A DNA stretch of 64,000 nt, from NCBI GenBank assembly GCA_965237635.1, contig CBDEFX010000001.1, positions 1,876,051 through 1,940,050 of the forward strand. The letters run 5' to 3'. Positions 16,461 to 23,743 of the stretch are shown in pieces. Below the pieces are notes generated by a model. The model made no database searches. It was given only the letters and a program-made list of their open reading frames with translations, and had not been told where the DNA came from. Numbering within the stretch: the stretch's first letter is position 1; each line of letters opens with the position of its first letter. Made by a program: the position numbers and the translations under genes. The stretch comes from CBDEFX01 sp965237635. GTDB lineage: Bacteria; Chloroflexota; Dehalococcoidia; Lucifugimonadales; CAUZJF01.

Positions 16461-16914
16461 CTCGTCCACCTCTCTGCCTATTGCCGCAAATCAACGATTC
16501 GCAACTTCTGCAACAGAGTGTGAACAAACGAAATGACGGTGGAAACTGCCTGGAAGGGACGACATTTTTGTCGCCCCTTTTGAGGTTCTTGGCAAAAGAC
16601 ACCCTCCCGTGCAGTATGGGGGCTGTACAAGAAAACGAAGTCTGTTGCGAAGTTGTCTGTGAGGGCACGGCAAAGCTGAAACAGGAACAAATGGGGCCGA
16701 AATGGCGCAGAAGTTGTGAACACTTGGACTTAAGTCCCCAGGTCGGCCTCTCTCCGCAAAAAGGGGCGCAGCGGGGCCGCATGAGAGTGGGGCAGAATCG
16801 GGTCGGAATCCCGCATTTCGCCCTACAGGTGGTCCACATGGCGCAGCCCGTGAGAAATCGGGCCTGGGTCGGGGGCGAGACCGGGGACTAAGGCCGGCGC
16901 AAGGAGGAGGGCTC
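16461..16914. other. Divergent intergenic regulatory region (454 bp)
   Basis: This gap separates the minus-strand secretion operon from the plus-strand replication/regulatory run. It is noticeably less GC-rich than the genes. It contains the words AAGTTGTGAAC (near 16709) and GTGTGAAC (near 16519), which recur as GTGAA repeats downstream at 17777. It also holds a hairpin followed by T's (16556-16581). No gene of credible length is seen. Promoters for both directions must lie here, but I cannot choose hexamers with confidence. Confidence 0.5.
16556..16581 (+). terminator. Terminator-like hairpin in the divergent region
   Basis: GGGACGACA (16556-16564), a TTTT loop and TGTCGCCCC (16569-16577) pair with one A-C mismatch, followed by TTTT. 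For plus-strand transcripts this is an intrinsic terminator shape. It is oddly placed, 334 bases upstream of the plus-strand gene and facing it, so it may end an upstream leader or a small antisense RNA. Confidence 0.5.
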
Positions 16915-17748
16915 ATGGAACCGAAGAAGGACGTGGTCGAGAAGGGCAGGAGCGTGCGGGACATGCACCACCTGCGGCTCATGTCGCTGTTGCAGGAGCT
17001 GGAGCGCGACAACGGGCGCAAGAAGGCGGCCGAGGTCCTGGGGGTGGACCGCAGGACTCTGGACGCCAGCCTCGACGAGGGGGTGCTGACGCGGCGCATC
17101 CGGGGGGCGCTGGAGAAGGCGCTCCAGTCGGGGGTAGGCTCCGCCGCCGCTGAGCAGCGGGACCGCAACGACAGGCTGGCGGACCGTCTGGAGGACTTGG
17201 AGGGCGGCTTCGAGGAGCTTGGCAAGGAGATGCGGGAGAACAACAGGGCCAGCGAGGACAGAGACAGGGCCATTCGTGAGGAGCTGGCGCAGGGGTTGCG
17301 CCAGCGGGAGCGGGAACAGGTGGAGCGGAGGACGGCGGGGGACGCCGGGGACGAGGCGAAGGCGAACGACGCCGGCCCTCAGCCCAGGAAGAGGTCTTCG
17401 CTCAGGCGGGAGTACCCCGACCTCGTGACGCTGGAGTCCGCCGAGGACGACGAGGACGTGTTCGGGGATGTCTGGCCCCTGATCGTCGAGTGGCGGGAGC
17501 TGAAGGCGACGCATCCCGACGCGGGAAAGAGCCTGTCCTGGCTGCGCACCGAGGAGCGTTTCCTGGCGTTGGAGCTGACGCTGTTGGAGGGGCACGGGTT
17601 GACGCTTCCCCCGGCGACGTTTCCGCTGCGGGGCTTCGACCGCAACGGGCAGGTCAACTGGCGGAAGACAGCGCTCTCCGACACGCGGAGGGCGCTGAGA
17701 AAGCGGGAGCTTCTGCACACGCTGACGCTCAGACTCTTGTGGAAATAG
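16915..17748 (+). CDS. HTH/coiled-coil DNA-binding protein, 277 aa
   Basis: Residues 18-52 (HLRLMSLLQELERDNGRKKA then AEVLGVDRRTLDASLD) form a FIS/NtrC-type helix-turn-helix. Residues 75-140 are a long heptad-rich coiled coil with many Glu and Arg. The C-terminal 90 residues (REYPDLVTLESAEDDEDVFG onward) form a separate, unrecognised domain ending in basic residues. The ATG at 16915 follows GGAGGAGGGCTC. The gene stands alone, upstream of a repeat-rich non-coding region, so it could be the protein that binds those repeats: a replication, partition or master regulator. It is not a recognised Rep or ParB. Confidence 0.6.
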   Translation: MEPKKDVVEKGRSVRDMHHLRLMSLLQELERDNGRKKAAEVLGVDRRTLDASLDEGVLTRRIRGALEKALQSGVGSAAAEQRDRNDRLADRLEDLEGGFEELGKEMRENNRASEDRDRAIREELAQGLRQREREQVERRTAGDAGDEAKANDAGPQPRKRSSLRREYPDLVTLESAEDDEDVFGDVWPLIVEWRELKATHPDAGKSLSWLRTEERFLALELTLLEGHGLTLPPATFPLRGFDRNGQVNWRKTALSDTRRALRKRELLHTLTLRLLWK

Positions 17749-17776
17749 CCCGGCGGGTTGTGCCCTCCGTCTTCCA

Positions 17777-17802
17777 GTGAACTTCCGTGAAGTTTTGTGA
17801 AC
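17777..17802. repeat. Three GTGAA repeats at exact 10-bp spacing
   Basis: GTGAAC at 17777, GTGAAG at 17787 and GTGAAC at 17797 repeat with a 10-bp period, so the sites fall on one face of the helix. Within them AACTTC-CGT-GAAGTT (17780-17794) is also an inverted repeat. They lie 28 bases after the HTH/coiled-coil gene. Phased short repeats of this kind are typical protein-binding arrays at plasmid origins or operators. Confidence 0.6.
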
Positions 17803-17995
17803 GATGTTGGCGTGGACTGCCCGAAAGCCTTCACAACGGGTCTTTGGTGGGTAATAATGTCTGCACTGTTTGGCTTTCAACCAAGGTTTCCGACCATAGA
17901 AACCTGGGGGCGCGATCCCTGTTGCCCGGGTCTGACTTGACGGATGATTCGCTCTCTGAAAGGTCTCCCACGAGGGAATTGCTGCCGCTGCGGAT

Positions 17996-18200
17996 TTGAC
18001 GTAGCTCTCCGCAAGCAGCACGGGCCGAAACGACGAAGTTTGACGTAGGTCCTTCGTCCTCGGTACACGTCCGGCGGTTGGAGTTTGACGTAAGTCCTTC
18101 TCCCGCTGGGCACCCGTCCGGTGGTTGGAGTTGATCGCTTCTCCCGCTGGACACTGGTCTGGCGGCTGTGGTTGATCGCTTCTCCCGCTGGACTCTGAGG
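17996..18200. repeat. Iteron-like imperfect direct repeats, period 41-46 bp
   Basis: Units begin at 17996, 18040, 18085, 18131 and 18172. The first three start TTGACGTA(G/A), the last two TTGATCGCTTCTCCC. From the second unit on they share a tail CCGTCCGG(C/T)GG or TGGTCTGGCGG followed by TTGGAG. The array has no coding function that I can see. It may be an origin of replication, an origin of transfer or a regulator-binding array. Confidence 0.55.
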
Positions 18201-18529
18201 ATGCAGCGCCTTCTGCGCCTCGTCCTCACCCAGTCGGTCGGAGTGCGTCTTTCGCCCCGGCCGATTCAACATGCCTGCGGCACGACTGTCTCACAGCCAG
18301 GGCCGCAGCTTCGACACGCGCCGGTCTGCGACTGAGAAGCAGGCTGGCCGCTTCACGTTTCGCAGCTTTCCCTCAACTCGGACGGCATCCACCCTGGGCC
18401 GAGCTGCGTCTTCTTTCACCCCACTCCGCCTTCCGCGTTCGACATGCGACCGTGGGCGGAGTGCGTCTTCGGAACGGAGTCACGGGTTCAACGGCATCGG
18501 CATACCAATCAGCAAGGAGGTACATGGGC
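18201..18529. other. Non-coding stretch after the repeats (329 bp)
   Basis: No convincing gene is seen. The region is rich in repeated words such as CTGCGTCTTC, GAGTGCGTCTT and CTTCACGTTTCGCAGC, which gives it a low-complexity look, and could extend the origin-like region. A strong ribosome site (AAGGAGG, 18514-18520) for the next gene ends it. Confidence 0.4.
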
Positions 18530-18955
18530 ATGGACGAATCACGGACACAGGACAGGACGGAAGGAGGCCTCGACATGACGGCACTGCAAGAGGGCATTCG
18601 GCTTGGTCGGCGTCGGGGATGCGGAGTGCAGACCATCGGCGACCGCGTGGTCGTCAACCCGCGCTTCCGTCTCGCTGCCCAGAGAGACGTTGGCGGCAAC
18701 ATCATTGAGACGGTCAGGCTGTCTCTCGAGGTCTGCGGCTGCGGGTCTTCCTACGCTCGGCCAGGGGTGGGCTATGCCGGGCCGGACGGCTGGTATTGCA
18801 AGCGATGCGGGCAGCTCCACACGCTGGACGAGGGGGCAGCCGTAGGCGACGCAGCCCACCTGAAGCCCGATCCCGCGCTGGTGAGAGAGTTCGACACGCG
18901 GGTCCGGGTGTCCCTCGACTGGTCAACCCCTGAGGATCTGGAGGCCATCCAATGA
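18530..18955 (+). CDS. Zinc-ribbon protein, 141 aa, unknown
   Basis: A four-cysteine ribbon lies at about residues 68-98: VCGCGSS, then 18 residues, then YCKRCGQLH. The N-terminal part (VVNPRFRLAAQRDVGGN) and the acidic C-terminus (DTRVRVSLDWSTPEDLEA) are unrecognised. I start at the ATG at 18530 because AAGGAGG lies 9 bases upstream; an ATG two codons earlier is too close to that box. It is the first gene of the long plus-strand run, with the next gene starting 29 bases later. Likely a nucleic-acid-associated or structural Zn protein. Confidence 0.55.
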   Translation: MDESRTQDRTEGGLDMTALQEGIRLGRRRGCGVQTIGDRVVVNPRFRLAAQRDVGGNIIETVRLSLEVCGCGSSYARPGVGYAGPDGWYCKRCGQLHTLDEGAAVGDAAHLKPDPALVREFDTRVRVSLDWSTPEDLEAIQ

Positions 18956-18984
18956 ACGCACACGCAAGCGAAGGAGGAACGGAC

Positions 18985-19457
18985 ATGGCGGAACAGTACG
19001 TGGGGCCGAGCGCAATGCGGGTCGCCAACCTGCTGCCGCACCGGGTCAGCTTCGAACGGGGCTGGTTCTGGACGACGACGGCCATCTGTCACGGCGGAAA
19101 GTCGGACGGGCTGGCGTTCCGGCAGCGACCGGACGGCAACGGCATCGAGGTCAAGTGCCACACCGGGGGCTGCTCGGCCGGCGTGGTGATAACCGAGCTG
19201 GAGGCGCTCATCGGGCTGCCCATCTGGACGGCCTACGCACAGGTGCAAGACACCCCGGTCAAGGCCCCTGAGAAGCAGCCGTGGTGGAAGCGGAAGCGGG
19301 TCATGGTGGCCGGGGCGGTCGCCTGGTCGTTGCGGCGCCGCTGCTGACGCTCGACGTGGAGCTCTTCTTCCTGAACCTCGTCGGGCTGGGCATCGGGGCG
19401 CTGCTGCTCCGGCGGTTCATGCCCCGGCGTCCGGTAGGGAGGGTCCGTCGCCGCTGA
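18985..19457 (+). pseudogene. Primase-like zinc-finger/membrane protein, frameshifted
   Basis: The first frame (18985-19347) has ICHGGKSDGLAFRQRPDG and VKCHTGGCSAGVVITELEAL, resembling the CHC2-type Zn fingers of element-borne primases (Cys/His pair, two strands, second Cys pair, helix). It then ends abruptly in WSLRRRC. The -1 frame continues with a coherent hydrophobic segment, LDVELFFLNLVGLGIGALLL followed by RRFMPRRPVGRVRRR, stopping at 19455-19457. One missing base near the run GGGG at about 19311-19314 would join them into a Zn-finger protein with a C-terminal membrane anchor. The ATG at 18985 has AAGGAGG 8 bases upstream. It may be an assembly error, a real mutation or a separate small membrane frame. 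Confidence 0.5.
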
Positions 19458-19501
19458 CGACGGGGCCTCCGGCTCCCTCATACCCATCCCAACTCAACGC
19501 A

Positions 19502-19538
19502 AAGGGCCGTCTCCCATCCGGGGGCGGCCCTTCTTCTT
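19502..19538 (+). terminator. Terminator-like hairpin before the 161-aa gene
   Basis: AAGGGCCG (19502-19509) pairs perfectly with CGGCCCTT (19525-19532), followed by CTTCTTT. It is one of a series of GC-rich hairpins between genes of this run and has one of the better T-rich tails. Confidence 0.6.
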
Positions 19539-19598
19539 TGCCCGCAAGCGGGCGCAGATCGGCAAGGCAACAAAGCAAAGGCACTAAGGAGGTGCACG

Positions 19599-20084
19599 AT
19601 GACGACGGCAACACTGGCAACTGGAACTCGGTCGATGGACACGGTGGACAGGCCCCGGCGCAGCCTCGAAGAGCTGGTCGACCAGCTCATGGCGGCGATG
19701 GGATTCAAGGAGGAGGAGCCGGAGACGGCATCGGCGACGGAGATACCGAGCGTGGCCAAGAGCGTTCACGAGGCGCGGCGTCTCCGGCAGGCTGGAGACG
19801 TGGACGGCGCGCTGGCGGTCCTCGCCGGCGTGGACGCGGAGAAGGCGGAGACGAAGGAGGCTCGGTGGGCCTTCTCCGAGTGGACGCAGCTGGTGAAGCG
19901 GCGGTTCGGCGGCCGCGGCGCCCTGGTCTACAGCCAGGGCACGGGACGGGCCGCCGCGCTGGTGCCCACCGGCGACGAAGGGACGCTGGAGGTCGCGGCG
20001 GTCCTGGGGATGCGCTGGCGGCCCGGCAAGGTCCTCTCGGGGCGCAGCCTCCGGGGCCTGCGGCCCCTGAACGGGGGTGCGTGA
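19599..20084 (+). CDS. Hypothetical protein, 161 aa
   Basis: No family recognised. Residues 15-40 are an amphipathic helix (RPRRSLEELVDQLMAAMGFK). Residues 55-90 look like a TPR-like helical pair (VHEARRLRQAGDVDGALAVL). Residues 95-161 contain two possible beta strands with Gly-rich turns. A strong ribosome site (AAGGAGG, 8 bases before the ATG) supports the start. The stop overlaps the primase start by one base (TGATG), so the two are translationally coupled and the protein may act with the primase. Confidence 0.6.
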   Translation: MTTATLATGTRSMDTVDRPRRSLEELVDQLMAAMGFKEEEPETASATEIPSVAKSVHEARRLRQAGDVDGALAVLAGVDAEKAETKEARWAFSEWTQLVKRRFGGRGALVYSQGTGRAAALVPTGDEGTLEVAAVLGMRWRPGKVLSGRSLRGLRPLNGGA

Positions 20085-21130
20085 TGGTCACGGCCAACGT
20101 GGACATCACCGCGCTGAAGGCCCGGCACCCCCTGGGCGACACGGTGGAGGCCGCAGGGGTGCGGCTCAGGGGAAGGGGCAGGGTACGCCAGGGCGTCTGC
20201 CCCTTCCACGACGAGAACGAGGGCAGCTTCACGGTATACGCCGACTCGGAGCGGTTCTACTGCTTCGGCTGCGGCGAGGGCGGCGACGTGCTGGACTTCA
20301 TCCAGCGCGTCGAGAACCTGAGCCTGCCGGAGGCCATCGCGCGGCTGGACGGCAGCCCAGGGCTTGCGCCCAGGGCCGCCACTCGTCCAGCCGGAACGCG
20401 GCGTCCCCGGTCCGCCGCGCTGCCTCCCCGCGACCCCGCCCTGCTGACGGCGGCGGCGCGCTTCTACGCCGGTCAACTCCGGCGCAGCCCCGCCGCCTGG
20501 GAGTACCTGGCCTCGCGGGGCGTCGGCCAGTCCGCCGCAGCCCGCCTCAGTCTCGGATATGCGCCGGGCAACGGGCTGCGGCAAGCCCTGGAGTCCTGCG
20601 GCTTCTCCGAGAAGCGCATCCAGGACTCGGGGCTGTTCATGGAGCGGGGGGCGGAGCGGTTCGCCGGCATGGTGGTCGTCCCCGACGTCACCGGCGGCCT
20701 CGTCCGCTGGCTCGCGGGGCGGGCCATAGACCCCGACCGGACGCCCCGCTTCCAGGCTCCGCCCGGCCCCAAGCCGGTGCTTGGCCTCGGGCGCCTCGGC
20801 CCTGCGCCGCCCTGGGCGGTCGTCGCCGAGGGGGTCTTCGACTGGCTCGCCCTTACCGGATGGGGCATCCCCGCCGTCGCCGCCCTGGGCACCCAGGGCA
20901 TGGAGCGGGTCGCCTCAGTCCTGCGGGGCTGTCCCCGCGTCTTCCTCGCCTTCGACAACGATGACGCGGGCCGTGAGGCGACGGAGCGGCTTCTGACCCT
21001 GCTCGGTCGCAGGGCCGCCGCCGTCGTCCTCCCCCGGGGCATAGGCGACGTGGGCGAGCTTGCGGCCCTTCCCCACGGACGGACCGTCTTCCTCCGCCTG
21101 CTCTCGCAGGCGGCCCGCTCCGCCCGCTAG
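20084..21130 (+). CDS. DnaG-like primase (short form), 348 aa
   Basis: Makes RNA primers for element replication. A CHC2 zinc finger lies at residues 39-75 (CPFHDENEGSFTVY then YCFGCGEGGDVLDFIQRVE). The middle matches the DnaG N-terminal catalytic core, and a Toprim region follows with VVAEGVFDWLAL near residue 247 and VFLAFDNDDAGREATERL near 286, which carry the conserved Glu and Asp residues. At 348 residues it lacks the helicase-binding C-terminal domain of chromosomal DnaG (about 600 aa), as is common in plasmid and phage primases. It is coupled to the preceding gene. A short hairpin with T's follows the stop. Confidence 0.88.
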   Translation: MVTANVDITALKARHPLGDTVEAAGVRLRGRGRVRQGVCPFHDENEGSFTVYADSERFYCFGCGEGGDVLDFIQRVENLSLPEAIARLDGSPGLAPRAATRPAGTRRPRSAALPPRDPALLTAAARFYAGQLRRSPAAWEYLASRGVGQSAAARLSLGYAPGNGLRQALESCGFSEKRIQDSGLFMERGAERFAGMVVVPDVTGGLVRWLAGRAIDPDRTPRFQAPPGPKPVLGLGRLGPAPPWAVVAEGVFDWLALTGWGIPAVAALGTQGMERVASVLRGCPRVFLAFDNDDAGREATERLLTLLGRRAAAVVLPRGIGDVGELAALPHGRTVFLRLLSQAARSAR

Positions 21131-21148
21131 CGGCTCCCCGCCGCTTTT
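21129..21148 (+). terminator. Intrinsic terminator after the primase gene
   Basis: AGCGGC (21129-21134), loop TCCCC, GCCGCT (21140-21145), then TTT. The stem begins inside the primase stop codon. Transcription may partly end here; the next gene starts 213 bases later behind its own leader, in which I see no other signal. Confidence 0.65.
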
Positions 21149-21343
21149 CTGCGGTCTTCCCACCCCACCCCGCCTCTCCTAACGGGACTTGCTCCCGCCT
21201 CACCGGTTCCCACTCTCACCGCACAGGAGGACCTATGCCCAATGCACGACGGGCTTTGCCCGCCCACGGCTTCCCATAAGGGGAATCCGCAACTTGCTCA
21301 TTCGCTACAGGACACAACACCACTGACAAGAAGGAGACACGAA

Positions 21344-22204
21344 ATGTTCAACAAGAACGGCAACAACAACGGGCACAACGGCAACGGGACGGGCAACGGC
21401 CTCGTCCAGGTCAACGGCAACGGGCACAAGCCCGACGCCGCAATCGTCAGCGAGCACGAGCTGCTCTGGGACGGGCTCTCGCCCGCCGTCAGCCAGGCGC
21501 TCGGACAGCCCCTCGACCCGGCGCTGGCCTCCCAGCGCAAGGGGCGCGGCGGGCGCAGCTTCGACTACCTCGAAGGCCACGTCGTCATCGAGCAGGCCAA
21601 CCGCATCTTCGGCTACGGCGGTTGGGGCTACGAGTTGGCCGGCGACGTGACGCTGCGCCAGGTCGAGACCGTCGACACCCAGACGGGCGAGGTGAAGGTC
21701 TCGCTCGGCTACAGCGCCCCGGTGCGGGTCACCGTGGCAGGCGCTCTGCCCCGCACCGACCTCGGCGTCCACCCGGTGGCCGAGGACACCCTGGACGGAC
21801 ACGACACGGCCATGAAGGGCGCCGTCACCGACGGCATGAAGCGGGCGTTCAGGAGCTTCGGCGTCCAGTTCGGCAACGGGTTCTACGGCGACCAGCCGCA
21901 GGCCGGCAACCCGCCGCAGCCGCAACGCGTCTCCGCCCACGCCAACGGCAACTCCGGCCAGGCACAGGCCAGCCGCCCCACGCGGCAGGCGCAGGGCGGG
22001 CGCAGCGAGTCCCAGATTGAAAAGCTGCGGAAGCGGCTCGTCGAGATCGCCGCCGAGCAGGGCCTCGACGAGGACCAGGTGCGGACGGCCGTCTTGGACC
22101 GGACGGGCAAGAGCCTCGACGACCTGGACGGCACCGAGCTCGGGCCGCTCGTGGAGGCCGCCGCCAACAAGCTGCGGCAGATGCAGCAGGCCCAGGCCGC
22201 CTAG
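21344..22204 (+). CDS. Rad52/Rad22-like single-strand annealing protein, 286 aa
   Basis: Probable annealing protein for recombination of incoming DNA. After a 30-residue Asn/Gly-rich head (NKNGNNNGHNGNGTGNG), residues 58-185 carry the Rad52-type core: RSFDYLEGHVVIEQANRIFG, YGGWGYELAGDVTL and DTAMKGAVTDGMKRAFRSFG followed by QFGNGFYG. This is the expected order. The C-terminal 70 residues (QIEKLRKRLVEIAAEQGLDE) form a helical domain. The ATG at 21344 follows AGAAGGAGACACGAA. The Asn/Gly repeats also occur in the SSB and SNF2 proteins of this run, hinting at a shared linker type. It sits with primase, SSB and RadC, a recombination/replication block. Confidence 0.82.
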   Translation: MFNKNGNNNGHNGNGTGNGLVQVNGNGHKPDAAIVSEHELLWDGLSPAVSQALGQPLDPALASQRKGRGGRSFDYLEGHVVIEQANRIFGYGGWGYELAGDVTLRQVETVDTQTGEVKVSLGYSAPVRVTVAGALPRTDLGVHPVAEDTLDGHDTAMKGAVTDGMKRAFRSFGVQFGNGFYGDQPQAGNPPQPQRVSAHANGNSGQAQASRPTRQAQGGRSESQIEKLRKRLVEIAAEQGLDEDQVRTAVLDRTGKSLDDLDGTELGPLVEAAANKLRQMQQAQAA

Positions 22205-22230
22205 TCTGCCGGTCAATCGGGTTCGGTTTC

Positions 22231-22265
22231 GAGCGGGGTCGTCTCTTCGGGGGGCGGCCCCGCTC
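22231..22265 (+). terminator. GC-rich intergenic hairpin
   Basis: GAGCGGGG (22231-22238) pairs perfectly with CCCCGCTC (22258-22265), 19-base loop. The tail CTTCATT is only mildly T-rich, so it may be a pause, processing or stability element and not a strict terminator. It lies just before the DUF7007 ribosome site. Confidence 0.5.
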
Positions 22266-22295
22266 CTTCATTACAGGACAAGGAGGCTACGAGCT

Positions 22296-22476
22296 ATGAC
22301 AACGACTGAGACCTTGGTAAGCACACCCTGGGGCTGGACACACGACATCGAGGAGCTGGCCGAGGGCGTCTGGCGGGTCTGGACGCCCAGCCACGGCGGG
22401 CTGAAGCTCAGCCGCGAGCGGTGGGCCGCAATCCCCGCCTGCGTCCGGTCCGCCATGTTCACACAGACCTTCGCCG
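22296..22476 (+). CDS. DUF7007-like protein, 5' exon
   Basis: First 60 codons of a gene interrupted by a group II intron. The protein begins MTTTETLVSTPWGWTHDIEE, then GVWRVWTPSHGGLKLSRERW and AAIPACVRSAM, the pattern of DUF7007 proteins found in plasmid and ICE cargo (a 'SHGG-hxLS..R...P' core). AAGGAGG lies 8 bases before the ATG. The exon ends ...TTCGCCG directly before GTGCG, the intron start. Spliced to 25641-25966 it stays in frame and restores EEDCEEPIVRTL, giving 168 residues. Without splicing the frame stops within the intron at 22499. The biochemical role of the family is unknown. Confidence 0.75.
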
Positions 22477-22964
22477 GTGCGCCGCGTCACGCGGCATAGG
22501 ATACTCAACTCAGTTGGGAAGAACTCGGAGAAAGTTCTTGGGTCAACCGACCTACCTTGACGTGAAAACCGAGAGGGACAACAGCATGTCGGTAAAGCGG
22601 CTACGGCCTGAAAGCGTTGTAGGGCCGGTTCCGCAAGACCCGCGCGATACGGTGAAAGCTGGATTGCCTGAACCCCAGTTCCCAGGTGGTGATGGTCTCA
22701 CCCGCCGGTAGAACGCTTGTAACCCGGCGTCACTCATTGCACCGGTCCCTCGGCGAGACCGATGCACCTCCGATGAGTGGACGATGACCAATGAGGTCTA
22801 TTCAAGGGGACGAACGGGGCACCTAAGTCGCGCTAGAACGTCCTATGCCGACAGACAGAAGGGGAAAAAGGTTCACTCCAAAACGTACAACATGACCAGA
22901 GGCTTCAACCGGTCAGACGGGAGTGGAGGTACAGGCAAGTCGCCTCAATTCCCCCGCTCCACCT

Positions 22965-23570
22965 TCATGAGTTGCTGAAGTAGAAGATAGTTGTCAGCAG
23001 CAGCAGGAAGAAGAAGACCACGGTCCAACCAAACAGCCAATAGAACGGCTCTAGGTAGGGACCATCGGGCATAACACTCAGCGGTAGCTGTGAACTTCCT
23101 CCGCCCGCGGTCGCTCGCTTCCAGAGTCGTCTGGCCGACCAACCCCACGTAAGGGCGCTTAGCGGCAGGAGCACAACGTACAACGCGATCCAGATCACCA
23201 TCCCTGCGAGGGGCAAGTGCATCTCCGCGTTGTCTACATCGGCCACCAAGATTACCAACGCCACCCCTTGGCCCCCAAGGAAAGCCAAGGCCCAAGTCGC
23301 ATAGAGCAGGCCGTAGACTGCCCCCACCACGAAGCGTGGCACCGTTCTATCGCACATCCGCACCAATTGATAGAGCCACGGCAATATGAACAGTGCCGAG
23401 TGTTTCGCACCAGCAGCGGCGTAAGACCCCGTTGCCAGCTTCCTAATGCGGGCTACCAGTGCGCAGATGGCAGCGGCAAATGGTGCCCAAAGCACTCCCA
23501 GGACGCCCAACAACAGGACACCGACCTCGACCCATAGAACCAATTCACCGACATTCTCTACGGCTTCCAT
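22965..23570 (-). CDS. Multi-pass membrane protein inside the intron, antisense, 201 aa
   Basis: Five or so hydrophobic segments (LVLWVEVGVLLLGVLGVLWA, ALFILPWLYQLV, VVGAVYGLLYATWALAFLGG, MVIWIALYVVLLPLSALTW and FYWLFGWTVVFFFLLLLTTI) give a small polytopic membrane protein. No family is recognised. It reads opposite to the intron and its reverse transcriptase and fills the extra sequence in the ribozyme part. The ATG lies in the loop of a perfect 9-bp hairpin (23556-23579). A weak promoter (TTGACT at 23603-23608, TAGACT at 23578-23583, 19-bp gap) would start a nearly leaderless message. The codons are less GC-biased than the host genes. It could be cargo acquired by the intron; the chance that it is a shadow frame is low given the consistent hydrophobic pattern. 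Confidence 0.55.
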   Translation of the reverse strand: MEAVENVGELVLWVEVGVLLLGVLGVLWAPFAAAICALVARIRKLATGSYAAAGAKHSALFILPWLYQLVRMCDRTVPRFVVGAVYGLLYATWALAFLGGQGVALVILVADVDNAEMHLPLAGMVIWIALYVVLLPLSALTWGWSARRLWKRATAGGGSSQLPLSVMPDGPYLEPFYWLFGWTVVFFFLLLLTTIFYFSNS

Positions 23571-23579
23571 GCCGTAGAG
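23556..23579. promoter_or_regulatory. Perfect hairpin around the antisense gene's start codon
   Basis: CTCTACGGC (23556-23564) and GCCGTAGAG (23571-23579) form a 9-bp stem whose 6-base loop on the minus strand is ATGGAA, the start codon. It may control translation or mark the edge of the inserted segment. Confidence 0.5.
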
Positions 23580-23743
23580 TCTAGCAGAGCCCTATCCCCT
23601 ACAGTCAACGGAACGCGGGATTGCCTACGGGGGGCGACCCCTACGGCAACGGAGCCCTCATAGTAGTCCGAGCCGGGGAAAGCCCGGCACATGGCGAAGG
23701 AGGGCAGGTGTCAACGACGGACTAAACCAGGGAGGTATGCATA

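Noticed and set aside
17996..18200. Possible CRISPR array
   Set aside because: Repeats are imperfect, directly adjacent without unique spacers, and no cas gene is nearby. Iteron-like array is the better reading.
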